The notes beneath the pieces are model-generated. The model had not been told where the DNA came from. It saw only the letters and a list, made by a program, of their open reading frames with translations, and ran no database searches. The translations under genes and the position numbers were made by a program. 64,000 nt of DNA. Origin: Halichondria panicea (taxonomy: Eukaryota > Porifera > Demospongiae > Suberitida > Halichondriidae). How positions within the stretch are numbered: the stretch's first letter is position 1; each line of letters starts with the position of its first letter. Below are positions 1 to 12,623 of this stretch, in pieces. The DNA is taken from contig NC_087381.1 in the NCBI RefSeq assembly GCF_963675165.1, positions 7,224,419 through 7,288,418 of the forward strand, in the 5' to 3' direction.

Positions 1-139
1 GTTGGCAACTACACCCCAACAGTTTAATCAGTAGTTTAGGGACTCCTTCAGCTAGCTGCCATGTTGAATTTCGTGTATTCAATTTCTACGATTTTCTGTA
101 TAATGTGCATAATTACTTTCTTTCCTCTACTATATAAAG

Positions 140-2249
140 TGTATGGATTTCTACAAACGAGTCTTAACGATGCTGAGAGGGGGCAGGGCTACCCGGTGGG
201 GATTGGGTACATCAAACGACCCCCCACAGTCAATGCCCTCCTCAGGGGGGACATATCTGTAGACGCTGGTGGCACTGCAAGTAAGCAACTCAGAGAAAAG
301 TCTGTTCTTATTATTATACCTCCTGAGCATGTATTGTAACAACCATGATGTATAATTGTAATCCCAAAAAATTATATCCACCTCCTTAAAATTAACATAA
401 TAATAATTAAGTGCATGTATACCATGATATAATTATATACTGTATTGAATTTCCTGCTGATTATTTTAGGGAAGATAAAACAACTTAAGTTCGTATAGGG
501 ATCGAGTGCTTGTGATCTTTCATGTTACTATGTATCGCAATTTTTACTGATCTTCTTAACTAGCTTTCTTTAATCTATTCGTGGGAGATCAAAATTCACA
601 TTGAGCACACTTCTCTTTGTATACAGCACTCAACAACGACTTCTCTCTTAGTTCTACGGTGTTCACAGCTCGACCCAACGTCCCTGGAGAGATTATCATC
701 ACGTATAGAGTAGACAGTATCGCTCAGGAGTTTGCTGAGATGGCAAGACTCCGCCTATCTCTGAGGTTTGCCCCACCCCGTGGTTCGCTGGTGCAGGACA
801 CACTTGATCTGGTCATTCAGGATAGTGACAGTGAGTTTCAAAAGAGGGTTAAGAAATTAGTTGAGTATGCTATAACTTGAATTTGCATTTCTATACTAGA
901 CTACTGTTTACCCCCCCCCATTTTATTCGTACCCATAGCCGTAAATTTCCGACTGACGGAGACCGACTATCGCTCGATTGAGAGTGATTTGAGAATCAAT
1001 GCAGTGGTTAGCAAGGACCTGAGAATTGCCAACCCAGTCACCTTCCTACTGACACCCTTCACCATCGACCAGGCCGTCTCTGGAGGCGTGGCACTTCCTG
1101 CATCTTTACCACCAGATGATAATCCATTCTCTCCCAATCGTGCTAAAAGTGAGTTTTAGAGAGAATTGGAGGCACAACGTGTTTTGTTCACAGGTATTGA
1201 TCATGAGATGGTGGCAGTCATAACTGTTTTTGTAGCTAGCAGCATTAAAATGCATCTTTAATAATAGTTTACTATACAGTGGTCCACTTGGGCAGATCAA
1301 CAGTGGCTATATTATAGAGAGTGGCCTGCCTAGCTAGCAACAGAATAGTAATAAGATCCAATGCTCTACGTAGGGTGACCTGCAAAGTAGGAACTGCTTA
1401 AAATAAATATCTTACTGCTTCTACTTTTTCCCAGCGTCTCCTGAAGATCGTCGTGACTTCTCCTCTGATGTAATCTCAGTGAGGTTTGAATCGGACGAGA
1501 TCGGTATCCAAGTGAGCGATGTCCCCGTTCCGGTACCAATCACACAAGATGCGATCAACGAGGCTCGAGAGGAGTTATTTGTAGTCCACCTCACATTAGG
1601 GGAATCCATGAATGCAGGGGGTGTTAATATCATCAGGGAGGTCTCTCTCTGTAGGATCACTGATGATGACGGTGAGTGTCGCTACATTAAGTTTGTAGAT
1701 AGTTGTCAATTTATGCCGCCATAAATGGACATTGTTGTACAGTGGAACCACTTGCAGTTTTATACGTGTCTATATGAACTTTCACGCGCTCTTTGTCCTT
1801 GATTCCAGATATCCAGATTGGGTTCCAAAGAGCGACGTACAATTTCCCAGAGCCACAATTTGAGACCGAGATCTTCGGAGAAGTGTTTATTGAGAAACAA
1901 GATGGTCGCATCACGGAACAGACATTTCCCGTCGTATTTGAAGTGAGAATGGCCACACCCAACCCAACAATTCGATTTGCATCGCTATCGACTGTAGTGG
2001 ATGGCGTTGTTATTGACAACGACTATGTGGTTGACACACCCGATCGAGTTTTCATCGTACGAGAATTTTCACCAGGCGAGCAAACTTTAGAGTTCTCGTT
2101 TACCCTCTTCCCTGATGATTTCCCCGAGGGCACGGAAGCGTTCCAGGCCAGTGCACAGCCGTCAGAGGATCCGATTAGCCCAGCTTTCTTAGCCCCCTCC
2201 GCTGGAGTACTGTTTGCCTCAACCTTTATCATCATTGAAGACGACGATG
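140..2249 (+). CDS. Gene A N-terminal Calx-beta modules 1-3
   Basis: Five exons form three Calx-beta-like modules: 140-280 with 627-830, 939-1148 with 1435-1671, and the single long exon 1809-2249. They are diverged from each other but align in order with gene E (43889-44029 with 43567-43770, 41871-42083 with 40710-40937, and 40015-40443). Shared strings are RGQGY, IGYIKRP and, before the last donor, a run of acidic residues ending DDDG. Exon 140-280 is preceded by TATATAAAG, a plausible acceptor; translation before it is intronic. Confidence 0.8.
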
Positions 2250-5200
2250 GTACGAACGTTGTACTAAAATAATCTTGCAAGCACTCAAGTTTTTAATGTC
2301 TTGGTCAAAAAGACTTGAGTGTTAGAGTGTTATAGAACATGCATGGAGGGCTAGAGATTAGAGATGGTTGGGGGAGCATTGGCTAGTGTACAGTCAGAGG
2401 GAGTTTGTTTTGTACACAAACTTCATTTGGGCCAAGCCTTCATATCAGTTGGCCTTTTTCAGAGGTGGTCGTTTAGAGGGATTCCACTGTAAAAAAGCGA
2501 TGCTAGGTTAGCTTATGAACCATTAATTGCAGTTGTATTTTCTTCAAAGGCGTTAAGAGGAGTTCCACACTATTGAATATGCCACTACTGCATGTGATCC
2601 CCTAAGCTGCTACTGTCCATAACATGTACATTCAAGATTTATATATCACTGCAGATGTGGCTCTTGGATTTGAGCAGAACTATACAGTGAGTGAGGGTGT
2701 TGGTTCATTTCAAGCGTGTTTCCGAGTGTTCAACCCCCCTGACAACCAAGAGCTCACTCTCAGCCTGGACCTAGTGGTCGACACCATTGAAGGATCTGCA
2801 GGTATATAGTTGTGTGTGTATGCATCTATATTTGCACATGAAATAATAAGGACAGAATTGTCTTCATTTGCAACACATTAAACTCCCCTGCACGGGAGTC
2901 CTTCTATAATCCACTGTGTGTATACAGCAATTCCATACTATACGCCTTTGCCTGCCACAGCATAATTATTATACATTATAATATAGCTAGTCTATAGTAC
3001 ATTTTTACCACTGTGTTTCCTTAGAAGGCTAGGATTGATGACATTTGATGTCTATTCACACGGATTCCTCTATCTTGTTTCTATGAGCACTACTCAGTTT
3101 ATAACATGTTGTGTACTTGTGCAGTTGAGCTTGACTACACGGCCATCAGATCCAGTAACCTTGACGTTTTTCGAACTCTCGGTGGTTCTCAAAGAAGAGC
3201 TTGTTTTGATGTCTTCATTACTAACGATCAGTTACCTGAAGACACTGAAACATTTTCTCTGTCTCTGTCATTGGATGACTTTGTTGACCAGGCAGTGAGG
3301 GATCAGGTTGTCATAGACCCCAGTGAAGTATACGTGGACATCCTGGACAATGATGGTATGTTGTGATAGGATAATGTGGCTATAACAGACAAAGGATTTG
3401 GCCATTTTCAGAGAACCAGGTGGCCTTTGTTGAGGGGTTGTGTCAACTTATTTTTGACACCAAGTGTGTTCATTTGGAACCTGCATGGATGCCTGACCTT
3501 TAATTGTAGTTGTCCATCTAAGAGGAGTTCCACCGTATTGAATATACCACAATGCTAGCTGATATATTGTGCAGAATACGTATATACATACTTATATAAG
3601 ATATTTATCACTGCAGATGTGATTGTTGGATTTGAGCAGAACTATACAGTGAGTGAGGATGTTGGTTCATTTCAAGTGTGTTTCCGAGTGTTCAATCCCC
3701 CTGACAACCAAGAGCTCATTCTCAGCCTGGACTTAGTGGTCGACACCATTGAAGGATCTGCAGGTATAGTAATTATGTTTGTGTGTGTGTGTGTGCATGT
3801 GCTTAGTTACGGCTGTGCACTCCCTTGCTGGTGAATACATACGTTTGAATAATAGTAAGGAGATGGTTTCTTTTGTACATGCAGCGTTTTTTTTTGTTTT
3901 TTTTAACTTCCCTCAATCATCAGGGGGTCCTTTAATATCACTCCTCCTCTGGGGTCCCTTAATAATCTAGTTTCTGACCGTGTATTCTATTCAGTCTTCG
4001 ATAATATGCACTGATCAGTCTATAATATTAATGTTAGTGTTCCCGTTACTATTAAAACATTACCTGTTACTTGCATGTCTCCAGAAGTTGTGTATGTGTG
4101 TTAATTGTGTGCAGGTGAGCTTGACTACACGGCCATCAGATCCAGTAATCGTGACGTTGTTAGAACTCTCAGTGATTCTCAAAGAAGAGCTTGTTTCGAT
4201 GTCTCCATTACTGACGATCAGCTACCTGAAGACACTGAAACATTCTCTCTGTCTCTGTCATTAGATGACTCTGTTGACCAGGCGGTGAGGGATCAGGTTG
4301 TCATAGAGCCCAGTCAAGTATACGTGGACATCCTGGATGGTGATGGTATGTTGTGATAGAATAATTATGGTGCAGTGGAACCACTTTACAAAATTTGGCA
4401 ATTATGTTGTTTGTTCGTTGAGGGGTTGTTATACACTGCCAGTGTGTGTTCATTTGGAACCTGGATGCCTGACCATTAATCACAGTTGATCCACTGTATT
4501 TAATGCTGCTAATAATGTGTTGTCATGGCAAAACATACATGTAAATATCCTTTTTTACTGCAGATGTGATTGTTGGATTTGAGCAGAACTATACAGTGAG
4601 TGAGGATGTTGGTTCATTTCAAGTGTGTTTCCGAGTGTTCAATCCCCCTGACAACCAAGAGCTCATTCTCAGCCTGGACCTAGTGGTCAACACCATTGAA
4701 GGATCTGCAGGTATAGTTGTGTGTGTGTTACTGTACGAGTGTATGTGTGCTTAGTTAGCAGCTGTGTAACTATGCACTCCCTCGCTAACGAGGTGAATAC
4801 ATTCTGTTACATACGTTTGAATGATACGTAAGGACAGAATAATTATGGTTTTCTTTTCTACAGTGTCACACTTCCCTCCTCAGGGTCCCTTAATAAACAT
4901 ACTATTAATAATGTAATAAACACTATCATTCCCATGCATATTCATTTTAGGATTCTTCGATAACACTACTATAATGTGAACGAATAATAATTATAACACT
5001 GTACTCAGTTTTATAATGTTGTGTGTGTGTGTGTATATAATATATACACAATATGTGTAGGTGAGCTTGACTACACGGCCATCAGATCCAGTAACCGTGA
5101 CGTTGTTAGAACTCTCAGTGATTCTCAAAGAAGAGCTTGTTTCGATGTCTTCATTACTGACGATCAGTTACCTGAAGATACTGAAATATTTTTTCTGTCT

Positions 5201-8200
5201 CTGTCGCTGGATGACTCTGTTGATCAGGCAGTGAGGGATCAGGTTGTCATAGAGCCCAGTCAAGTATACGTGGACATCCTGGACAATGATGGTATGTTGT
5301 GATTATGATAATGTGAACCGTAGAAATGGATCGAACCAATTTTAGAGCAGACACATTTAGGGGCAATATTTCGCCATTATATAGATGGAAGTGAGAGATG
5401 ACCTTTGTACTTATTGAGGAGCTGTTTTTTGTTATTTGAACCTGGGTGTTTGACCTTTATATCGCAGTTGGCCTTTTTTCAGAGGTGCCCGTTATAAAAT
5501 GGATTCCACATACATACTGTATTGCAGGGAAAAAGTTATCCTCACCAGGTTTATTAACCAAAACATGCATGGTATACAAGAGAACGAGAAAATAAATCAT
5601 CCTATGTTTCTTACTGCAGATGTGATTGTTGGATTTGAGCAGAACTATACAGTGAGTGAGAGTGTTGGTTCATTTCAAGTGTGTTTCCGAGTGTTCAATC
5701 CCCCTGACAACCAAGAGCTCATTCTCAGCTTGGACCTAGTAGTCGACACCATTGAAGGATCTGCAGGTATAGTTTTGTTGGTGTTACTGAACGTGTATGT
5801 GTGTGCATGTGCTTAGTTAGCAGCTGTGTGTTCCCTTGCTGACAAGGTGAATACGTCATGCTGATTGCATAATAAGGACATTAATGTTTTCTTTGTACAG
5901 CATTAAATTTCCCACCCTCCTCTGGGGGTCCTTAATTATACCTCTCTCGATCTGAGGTCCCCTATACTATTATCCTCTTCTTCTACCAATTGATTGACTA
6001 TTTATGATTCTTCGATAAACACTGTATTCAGTACAATTATATAATGTTGTGCACGTGTGTTAATATGTGCAGGTGAGCTTGACTACACGGCCATAAGATC
6101 CAGTAACCGTGACGTTCTTAGAACTCTCAGTGATTCTCAAAGAAGAGCTTGTTTCGATGTCTCCATTACTGACGATCAGCTACCTGAAGACACTGAAACA
6201 TTCTCTCTGTCTCTGTCGCTGGATGACTCTGTTGACCAGGCAGTGAGGGATAAGGTTGTCATAGAGCCCAGTGAAGTATACGTGGACATCCTGGATGGTG
6301 ATGGTATGTTGTGATAGGATAATTATGGTGCAGTGAAACCACTTTACAAAAGTTGGCCATCATAATATGATTGACTGTTTGTTTCGTTGAGGGGTTGTTA
6401 TACACAAAGCCAGTGTGTGTTTATTTGGAACCTAGATGCCTGACCATTAATTAATTGCAGTTGGCCTTTCTTCAAGGTGTTATGAGGAGTTCCACTGTAT
6501 ATTCAATACTGCTGATAATTTGTTGTCCATGGCAGAACATGCATGTACATGGATACAAGAGATTTAAAAATTTAATATCCTTTTTTATTGCAGATGTGAT
6601 TGTTGGATTTGAGCAGAACTATACAGTGAGTGAGGATGTTGGTTCATTTCAAGTGTGTTTCCGAGTGTTTAATCCCCCTGACAACCAAGAGCTCATTCTC
6701 AGCCTGGACCTAGTGGTCGACACCATTGAAGGATCTGCAGGTATATAGTTGTGTGTGTGTTACTGTATGAGTGTATGAGTGCTTAGTTAGCAGCTGTGTA
6801 ACTATGCACTCCCTCGCTAACGAGGTGAATACATTCTGTTACATACGTTTGAATAATACGTAAGGACAGAATAATTATGGTTTTCTTTAATTTGTACAGT
6901 GTCACACTTCCCTCCTCATGCAGGGTCCCTTAATAAACATACTATTAATAGTGTAATAAACACTGTCTTTCCCATGCATATATATTTAGAATTCTTCCAT
7001 AACACTACTATAATGTGAACTAATAATTATTATATAACACTGTACTCAGTTTTATAATGTTGTGTGTGTGTGTTAATATGTGCAGGTGAGCTTGACTACA
7101 CGGCCATCAGATCCAGTAACCGTGACGTTCTTAGAACTCTCAGTGATTCTCAAAGAAGAGCTTGTTTCGATGTCTCCATTACTGACGATCAGCTACCTGA
7201 AGACACTGAAATATTTTTTCTATCTCTGTCGTTGGATGACTCTGTTGATCAGGCCGTGAGGGATCAGGTTGTCATAGAGCCCAGTCAAGTATACGTGGAC
7301 ATCCTGGACAATGATGGTATGTTGTGATAGGTACCGTGGAACCACTTTACAACGAAAAAAAGTTGCCATTATGTTGTTAATCGCAGTTGGCCTTTCTTCA
7401 AGGTGTTATGAGGAGTTCCACTGTATTTAAGGCTAGCTGATAATTTGTTGTTCAAAACATGTACATGTACAACAGAATTAAAATTCTTTCTTATTGCAGA
7501 TGTGACTGTTGGATTTGAGCAGAACTATACAGTCAGTGAAAGTGTTGGTTCATTTCAAGTGTGTTTCCGAGTGTTCAATCCCCCTGACAACCAAGAGCTC
7601 ATTCTCAGCCTGGACCTAGTGATCGACACCATTGAAGGATCTGCAGGTATAGTAGTATAATTATACGTGTGTGCATGTGCTTAGTTACAGTTGCTGACGC
7701 GGTGAATACTTTCTGTTACATACGTTTAAATAATAGTGAGGACAGATGGTTTTCTTTAATAAATTGTCATGCAGTGTTAAACTTCCTTCATCAAGAGGTC
7801 CTTTAATATCACCCATCTTCGGGGTCCCTTAATAGAAAATAGAATTCTAGTTTCTGACCATATATTCTATTTAGGATTCTTGATAACACTAATCAGTATA
7901 ATGTTCGCACAGACTATTAAAACATTTCCCCGTTACTTGCATGTCTCCAAAAGTTGTATGTAATAACGAACTAATAATATAACACTGTATACTCAGTATA
8001 TATAATGTTGTGTGTGTGTGTGTGTTAATATGTGCAGGTGAGCTTGACTACACGGCCATCAGATCCAGTAACCGTGACGTTCTTAGAACTCTCAGTGATT
8101 CTCAAAGAAGAGCTTGTTTCGATGTCTCCATTACTGACGATCTGTTACCTGAAGACACCGAAACATTCTCTCTGTCTCTGTCGTTGGACGACTCTGTTGA

Positions 8201-11200
8201 CCAGGCCGTGAGGGATCAGGTTGTCATAGAGCCCAGTGAAGTATACGTGGACATCCTGGACAATGATGGTATGTTGTGATAGTATAATGTGGTAGAATGG
8301 AACCAACTTTAGAACAAACGCACTTGGGGAAATATTTGGCCATTATATAGATCGAGGTGAGAGGTGACCTTTGTACTTGTTGAGGAGCTGTTTTGTTATT
8401 TGGAACCTAGGTGTTTCAGAGGTGGCCGTTATAAGATGGATTCTACATACTGTATTGCAGGGGAAAAGTTATCCTAGGCAGGCTTATTAACCAGAACATG
8501 CATGCATGGTACAAGAGAACGAGAAAATAACTATACTATTGTTATTGCAGATGTGATTGTTGGATTTGAGCAGAACTATACAGTGAGTGAGAATGTTGGT
8601 TCATTTCAAGCGTGTTTCCGAGTGTTCAATCCCCCTGACAACCAAGAGCTCATTCTCAGCATGGACCTAGTGGTCGACACCATTGAAGGATCTGCAGGTA
8701 TATTAGTATATATAATTATACAAATTATGTGTACGTGTGTGTGTGTGCTTAGTTACAGTTGTATGCACGTCTGCATTCTCTTGCTGACGCGGTGAATACT
8801 TTCTGTTACATACGTTCGAATAATAGTGAGGACAGATGGTTTTCTTTAATTGTACATGCAGCGTTAAACTTCCCTAGATCCTCAGGAGGTCCTTTAATAT
8901 CAGCCATCTCTTAATAGTAAATAGAATTCTAGTTTCTGACTGTATATTCAGGATTCTTGGATAACACTATAATCAGTCTATATATAGTGTTAGTGTTCGC
9001 ACAGTTTGTTACTATTAAAACATTACCCATTACTTGCATGTCTCCAAAAGTTGTGTATGTGTGTTAATTGTGTGCAGGTGAGCTTGACTACACGGCCATC
9101 AGATCCAGTAACCGTGACGTTCTTAGAACTCTCAGTGGTTCTCAAAGAAGAGCTTGTTTCGATGTCTCCATTACGGAAGATCTGTTAGTTGAAGACACTG
9201 AAACATTCTCTCTGTCTCTGTCGTTGGATGACTTTGTTGACCAGGCAGTGAGGGATAAGGTTGTCATAGACCCCAGTGAAGTATACGTGGACATCCTGAA
9301 TGAAAATGGTACAAATATAGAGAGATTGAATAGCTCCGTAGAAATACTTATGTAGATCTAATTATAGAGCATTAATACATGCAAAGCTATTGATCAGTGC
9401 TACAGCCTAAAAACAGATACATAATTATTTTGTTCTATCTGTCTCTATTCTCAGTTGCCACGGTGAGGTTTGAGCGTCCCACCTACACGTTTAGCGAGGA
9501 CTCTGGCACCGGGGAGGTGTGTCTTATCAAGGATCTGGCCACCTCTGATAGCGTCACGGTGCAGGTCACCACCACTGATGGAACAGCCATTGGTAAGAGC
9601 TGGTAAGGGCGGGGGGGAGTAGCAATGGTGATTGCACTTATCTTTTAACTGTACATTAATTGTAACTTTGGGGGCCGAGTAACTACCTTTGACTGCCCGT
9701 AACTTTAGTTAATTAAGATCAATCAATTTTAAGTAGCTCTAGATCTGGGAAATGTATAATAAGTGAAATAATGGATCTCTCAGTAACCAATCACTTTGCA
9801 CCATTTGTGACAAGCATTTTCTCATTGATTAACATGTTCTATCTTTGACTGCCCTTAATATGGATTTACCAATTTGACAGTTTAATTGTAGTGTTATGGT
9901 GTGCTAGTAACTAATAAATTAAATGTTAAAATTCTAGTGTGGAGACGCAGAAATTTAGCATTTTAGACCTTTGTACGTAGCCCTTTAATACTGCTACAGT
10001 AATTTTTGGTTTAGATCATAATATAAGTGCTTTCAGGTCCAAATATTTCGTTTTCTGAATAAAAAGCATGCCATTTATGAACTACCGTTTTTCAGACACT
10101 TGCTCATAATTATTTTGAGATAGGATCAACCAATTTCTAAACTAAGAGATCTATCATATGACATGCTTTGATCATTAAAACATTATCTTTCATTGCTTTG
10201 CACATCCCCTCCCCTGTACCTCAGATGGTTTGAACTCTTTGAGTTTGCATGCATGATTGAAAGTAGCCTCGATTCCAGGCCGCACTTCACTCAATGAAGG
10301 CCGGTGAAGGTTGAAAGCAGCTTTATGTTATGTAGCTTTGGCATCTCCACCGAGGCATCAGCACCTGCGGTGCTTTAATGATTATAACATGATCTATCTT
10401 TGCTGACTTTTAACATAATAATTATTATGGATTTATTAATTTATTCTCAGATGGTTTAGACTACACTGGAGGGCCCTTCACGGTCACCTTCACCACAGCT
10501 GCCAATGACAGACAATGCATATTCATTCCACTCATCAACGACACTATTCGTGAACTACCAGAGAACTTCACTGCTGACATTGTCATTTCGTCAAACCAGC
10601 GAGTCATCCTTGGTGACCCACCAAGAACCATAGTTACCATTCTAGGTGAGTTAAAAATCTATTCCACATGGTAGAAAATTAGTTTAGTCAGTCAGCCGTA
10701 ATTAAATGTGTTCAAACGTAAGTTTTGTGTGCTAAAAATAAAATACCCTAATACAGGTCCTAAGTTAACAATTATCTATATATTCCGCATAGTATAAATA
10801 AGTCGGCCATAATTATATGTATAATGTATGTTGTTCTTTTAATTTAAATGTAAATTTTGTATGCCAAAAATAAAAATAAACCCTCCTCCCCCTCACAACG
10901 CTGTAGACAATATGGTGATTGACACGGTAACCGGGGATCCTTTGTTCGCAGTCCCTCTACTGCTTTCCAGTGAAGACTTAGTGCAATTCGGTGCGAAAGA
11001 AGTGTTCCTCTGCTACGAAGTCCACGGTGATAATCAGCAATACTTCAATCTCGTAACAGATCAGTGCCTCAGTGTTAACGCACTCTTTACTGCCGTAGCT
11101 CCGAAAATCGACGTCATTACAAGAGTTGGAATACGAGCCATAGACAGTAATGGCGAATGTGTGAGCATTGTTATCGAACAAGACCAATGCAGTGTGTCTA

Positions 11201-11920
11201 TTGACGGGATGCAAATTATCGACACTTTTTCCAATGCTGATATTTTGGTGGAACGATCGGAGAGTGAGGTGTTTATCAATGTTCCTAACTGTGGAGAGAA
11301 TCCGGCCATACGTCTGAGGTGCTTGTCGAGGAATCTTGGTGAGAGTCAAGCCGATCTTATCAACTTGATCATAATGAGGGGGCAGGGTATCGGAGGAAGG
11401 AGAGCTCACGGTCTTATAGGTAATGTTTTTGCTTCATTTTAATTCATGTTCATACTGTAACTGTGGTGAATTGCACGTATTCCTAATTATAGACAATTCA
11501 TTTTCGGTGCGTTCTCATTAAAAACAGCTGATTTGCTTGCTGTTAACTGCTTCTTAATTAAACCTAACACGTGCAGGTCAATTCTGGAATGTTCCAATTG
11601 AGATCGAACCTTTCGCTGGCGTTTTGTCTGATCCAAGGTTTGGGGCCGGTAGTCGCTACACTATCAAGTTCTCCCGTGACAACAGCGGCAATGAGACGTC
11701 ATTTACCGGTCTCTTCCAGAAACAGACGTGGAATCACGATCCCTTTCCCTGTCTCTATGCAGGGGACCGTCAGGGGGGACCTATATTCGAGGTGGCTGAC
11801 CCCAACGACCCCGTGATTGAGGAAGGCTATAAAGATTACGTCGTCCCGGGCGCGTTCAGCGAGAAAGACTACAAGTTCGCGTTGTTTGATGACAGCAAGT
11901 GCTCCGATAAGTCACTCTGA
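140..11920 (+). CDS. Gene A: Calx-beta repeat protein with ITIH-type C-terminus (5' partial)
   Basis: Predicted extracellular adhesion or matrix protein; the 5' part lies before the window. Exons read from splice sites: 140-280, 627-830, 939-1148, 1435-1671, 1809-2249, 2655-2801, 3125-3355, 3617-3763, 4115-4345, 4564-4710, 5061-5291, 5620-5766, 6073-6303, 6594-6740, 7086-7316, 7500-7646, 8038-8268, 8551-8697, 9078-9308, 9455-9592, 10451-10645, 10907-11419, 11577-11920 (stop TGA). Every internal exon is a multiple of 3 and in phase 1, so the frame is open throughout. Calx-beta hallmarks are DYTA near the start of second-half exons, an EDTETFSLSL-like strand and a terminal DNDG. The first five exons match gene E exon by exon, so the missing 5' end probably carries a signal peptide and Cys-rich modules. 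No TM helix is seen, so it is probably secreted. Exon edges are by eye; the exact start is unknown. Confidence 0.85.
2655..9308 (+). repeat. Seven tandem Calx-beta exon pairs with their introns (about 0.9-1.05 kb units)
   Basis: Each unit has a 147-bp exon (starts VGFEQNYTVSE, with an N-glycosylation sequon NYT), an intron, and a 231-bp exon (starts ELDYTAIRSSN, ends DILDNDG or DILDGDG). Unit starts are 2655, 3617, 4564, 5620, 6594, 7500 and 8551. Exon lengths are identical in all seven units and the sequences are nearly the same; introns are also recognisably duplicated. Second-half exons vary at a few sites, such as DNDG/DGDG/NENG and PEDTE/VEDTE. Unequal crossing-over is the likely cause. 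Confidence 0.92.
9455..10645 (+). CDS. Gene A diverged last Calx-beta module
   Basis: Exons 9455-9592 (starts VATVRFERPTYTFSED) and 10451-10645 (DGLDYTGGPF, then a PENFTADIVIS strand) form an eighth two-exon Calx-beta unit after the homogenised array. It is clearly diverged and its intron is not of the array type. The intron holds a 45-bp miniature inverted-repeat element at 10264-10308. Confidence 0.8.
10264..10308. mobile_element. 45-bp miniature fold-back element with 9-bp target duplication
   Basis: Begins TAGCCTCGATTCCAGGCCGC and ends in a degraded complement of its own start. Flanks 10255-10263 and 10309-10317 match at 8 of 9 positions (GATTGAAAG/GGTTGAAAG). It is the same family as 49275-50223, 53761-53805, 55380-55417 and 57344-58418. 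Confidence 0.55.
10907..11920 (+). CDS. Gene A C-terminal domain of the inter-alpha-trypsin inhibitor heavy-chain type
   Basis: Exons 10907-11419 and 11577-11920. The translation has a GDPLFAVPL opening, an LCYEVHGD strand, an AHGLIGQFW segment across the exon junction, and near the end a Cys-containing strand followed by YKDYVVPGAF. In order these resemble the ITI heavy-chain C-terminal domain (vertebrate forms have GDPHF, HGLLGQF and DYIVP). Known heavy chains pair it with VIT and VWA domains; here it follows Calx-beta repeats. The protein ends KSL before TGA. The family assignment is from memory of the motif order and needs a profile search. Confidence 0.75.
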
Positions 11921-12424
11921 TTATTTGACTTATAATGAACTCACTGTATATACTATAATATTGACTTGTTAGTAGCTGTAGGCTATGATAATAATTGCAT
12001 GCATGGTTTTTATGACTTTTAAGTGTATTGAATGATAATAATTTTTCAACATCGATCAATACCAATCAACTAGAAAACATGATAACACCGACTAGAAAAA
12101 TATTTGCAATGCGAAATAATGACATACGTAATTAAAGTCTGCTTATACGTAGAATTCTATCTATGGGCAGTGTCTATGTTATAGAAACAACACTTTTTAT
12201 CATCCTTTTTTACCAGAGGCCCTTTCATATACAATCATAATAATTATACACCCATGAATAATAATAATGTATACATGAATACAAAACGCAGTGAGAAGAA
12301 ACAGGAGAAACATTGAAACTACTCAGTTCACTATTATTTAGTAATACTAGCGCTATCAGTGTATGTATAACTATATGTTCAGCTTCACATGTATAGTACT
12401 ATAATATGTAATCTAACTGAAGCT
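11921..12424. other. Convergent intergenic region between genes A and B
   Basis: Holds the 3' UTRs of gene A (+) and gene B (-). ATTAAA at 12131-12136 could be the poly(A) signal of A. The stretch 11907-12180 is duplicated at 23133-23375, and the 12366-12440 side resembles the 3' end of gene F at 59928-60000. No coding potential seen. Confidence 0.5.
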
Positions 12425-12623
12425 TTAACTGTCATCCTGCATGGGCCCTGTTACAGGCCCATAAGCATCACAAGGTGTTAGTTCAAACTTCACCTCTGAA
12501 GCATCATCCCCTGCTGTAGAGGGTTGAGGGTTTCCAGTGATACTCTTCAAGTTTGCTTCTTGAAATACACTGATAAAATCATAGTCATGATCAGGAAGCT
12601 CATCCAGGACAATTTCAGGTTTC
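12425..12623 (-). CDS. Gene B cytoplasmic tail exon
   Basis: Last exon, ending in TAA at 12427-12425. It encodes an acidic tail of about 65 residues with DHDYDFISV (a YxxI-type, possibly endocytic or SH2-type motif) and one copy of a segment running from GNPQPS to DAYGP. Gene F carries that segment twice. No kinase or ITAM is visible. Confidence 0.8.

Noticed and set aside
2655-9308. Regular direct repeats that could suggest a CRISPR or satellite array
   Set aside because: Unit length is near 1 kb and the repeats are intact Calx-beta exons with splice sites; the genome is eukaryotic.
10978-11409. Minus-strand open frame of 143 codons opposite the ITIH-type exon
   Set aside because: Shadow of the plus-strand exon; no splice context or family resemblance.
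140-11920. Gene A as a sponge aggregation-factor core gene
   Set aside because: Calx-beta repeats fit, but no VWA, VWD or Wreath-type domain could be recognised; the C-terminus looks ITIH-like. The identity is left open.
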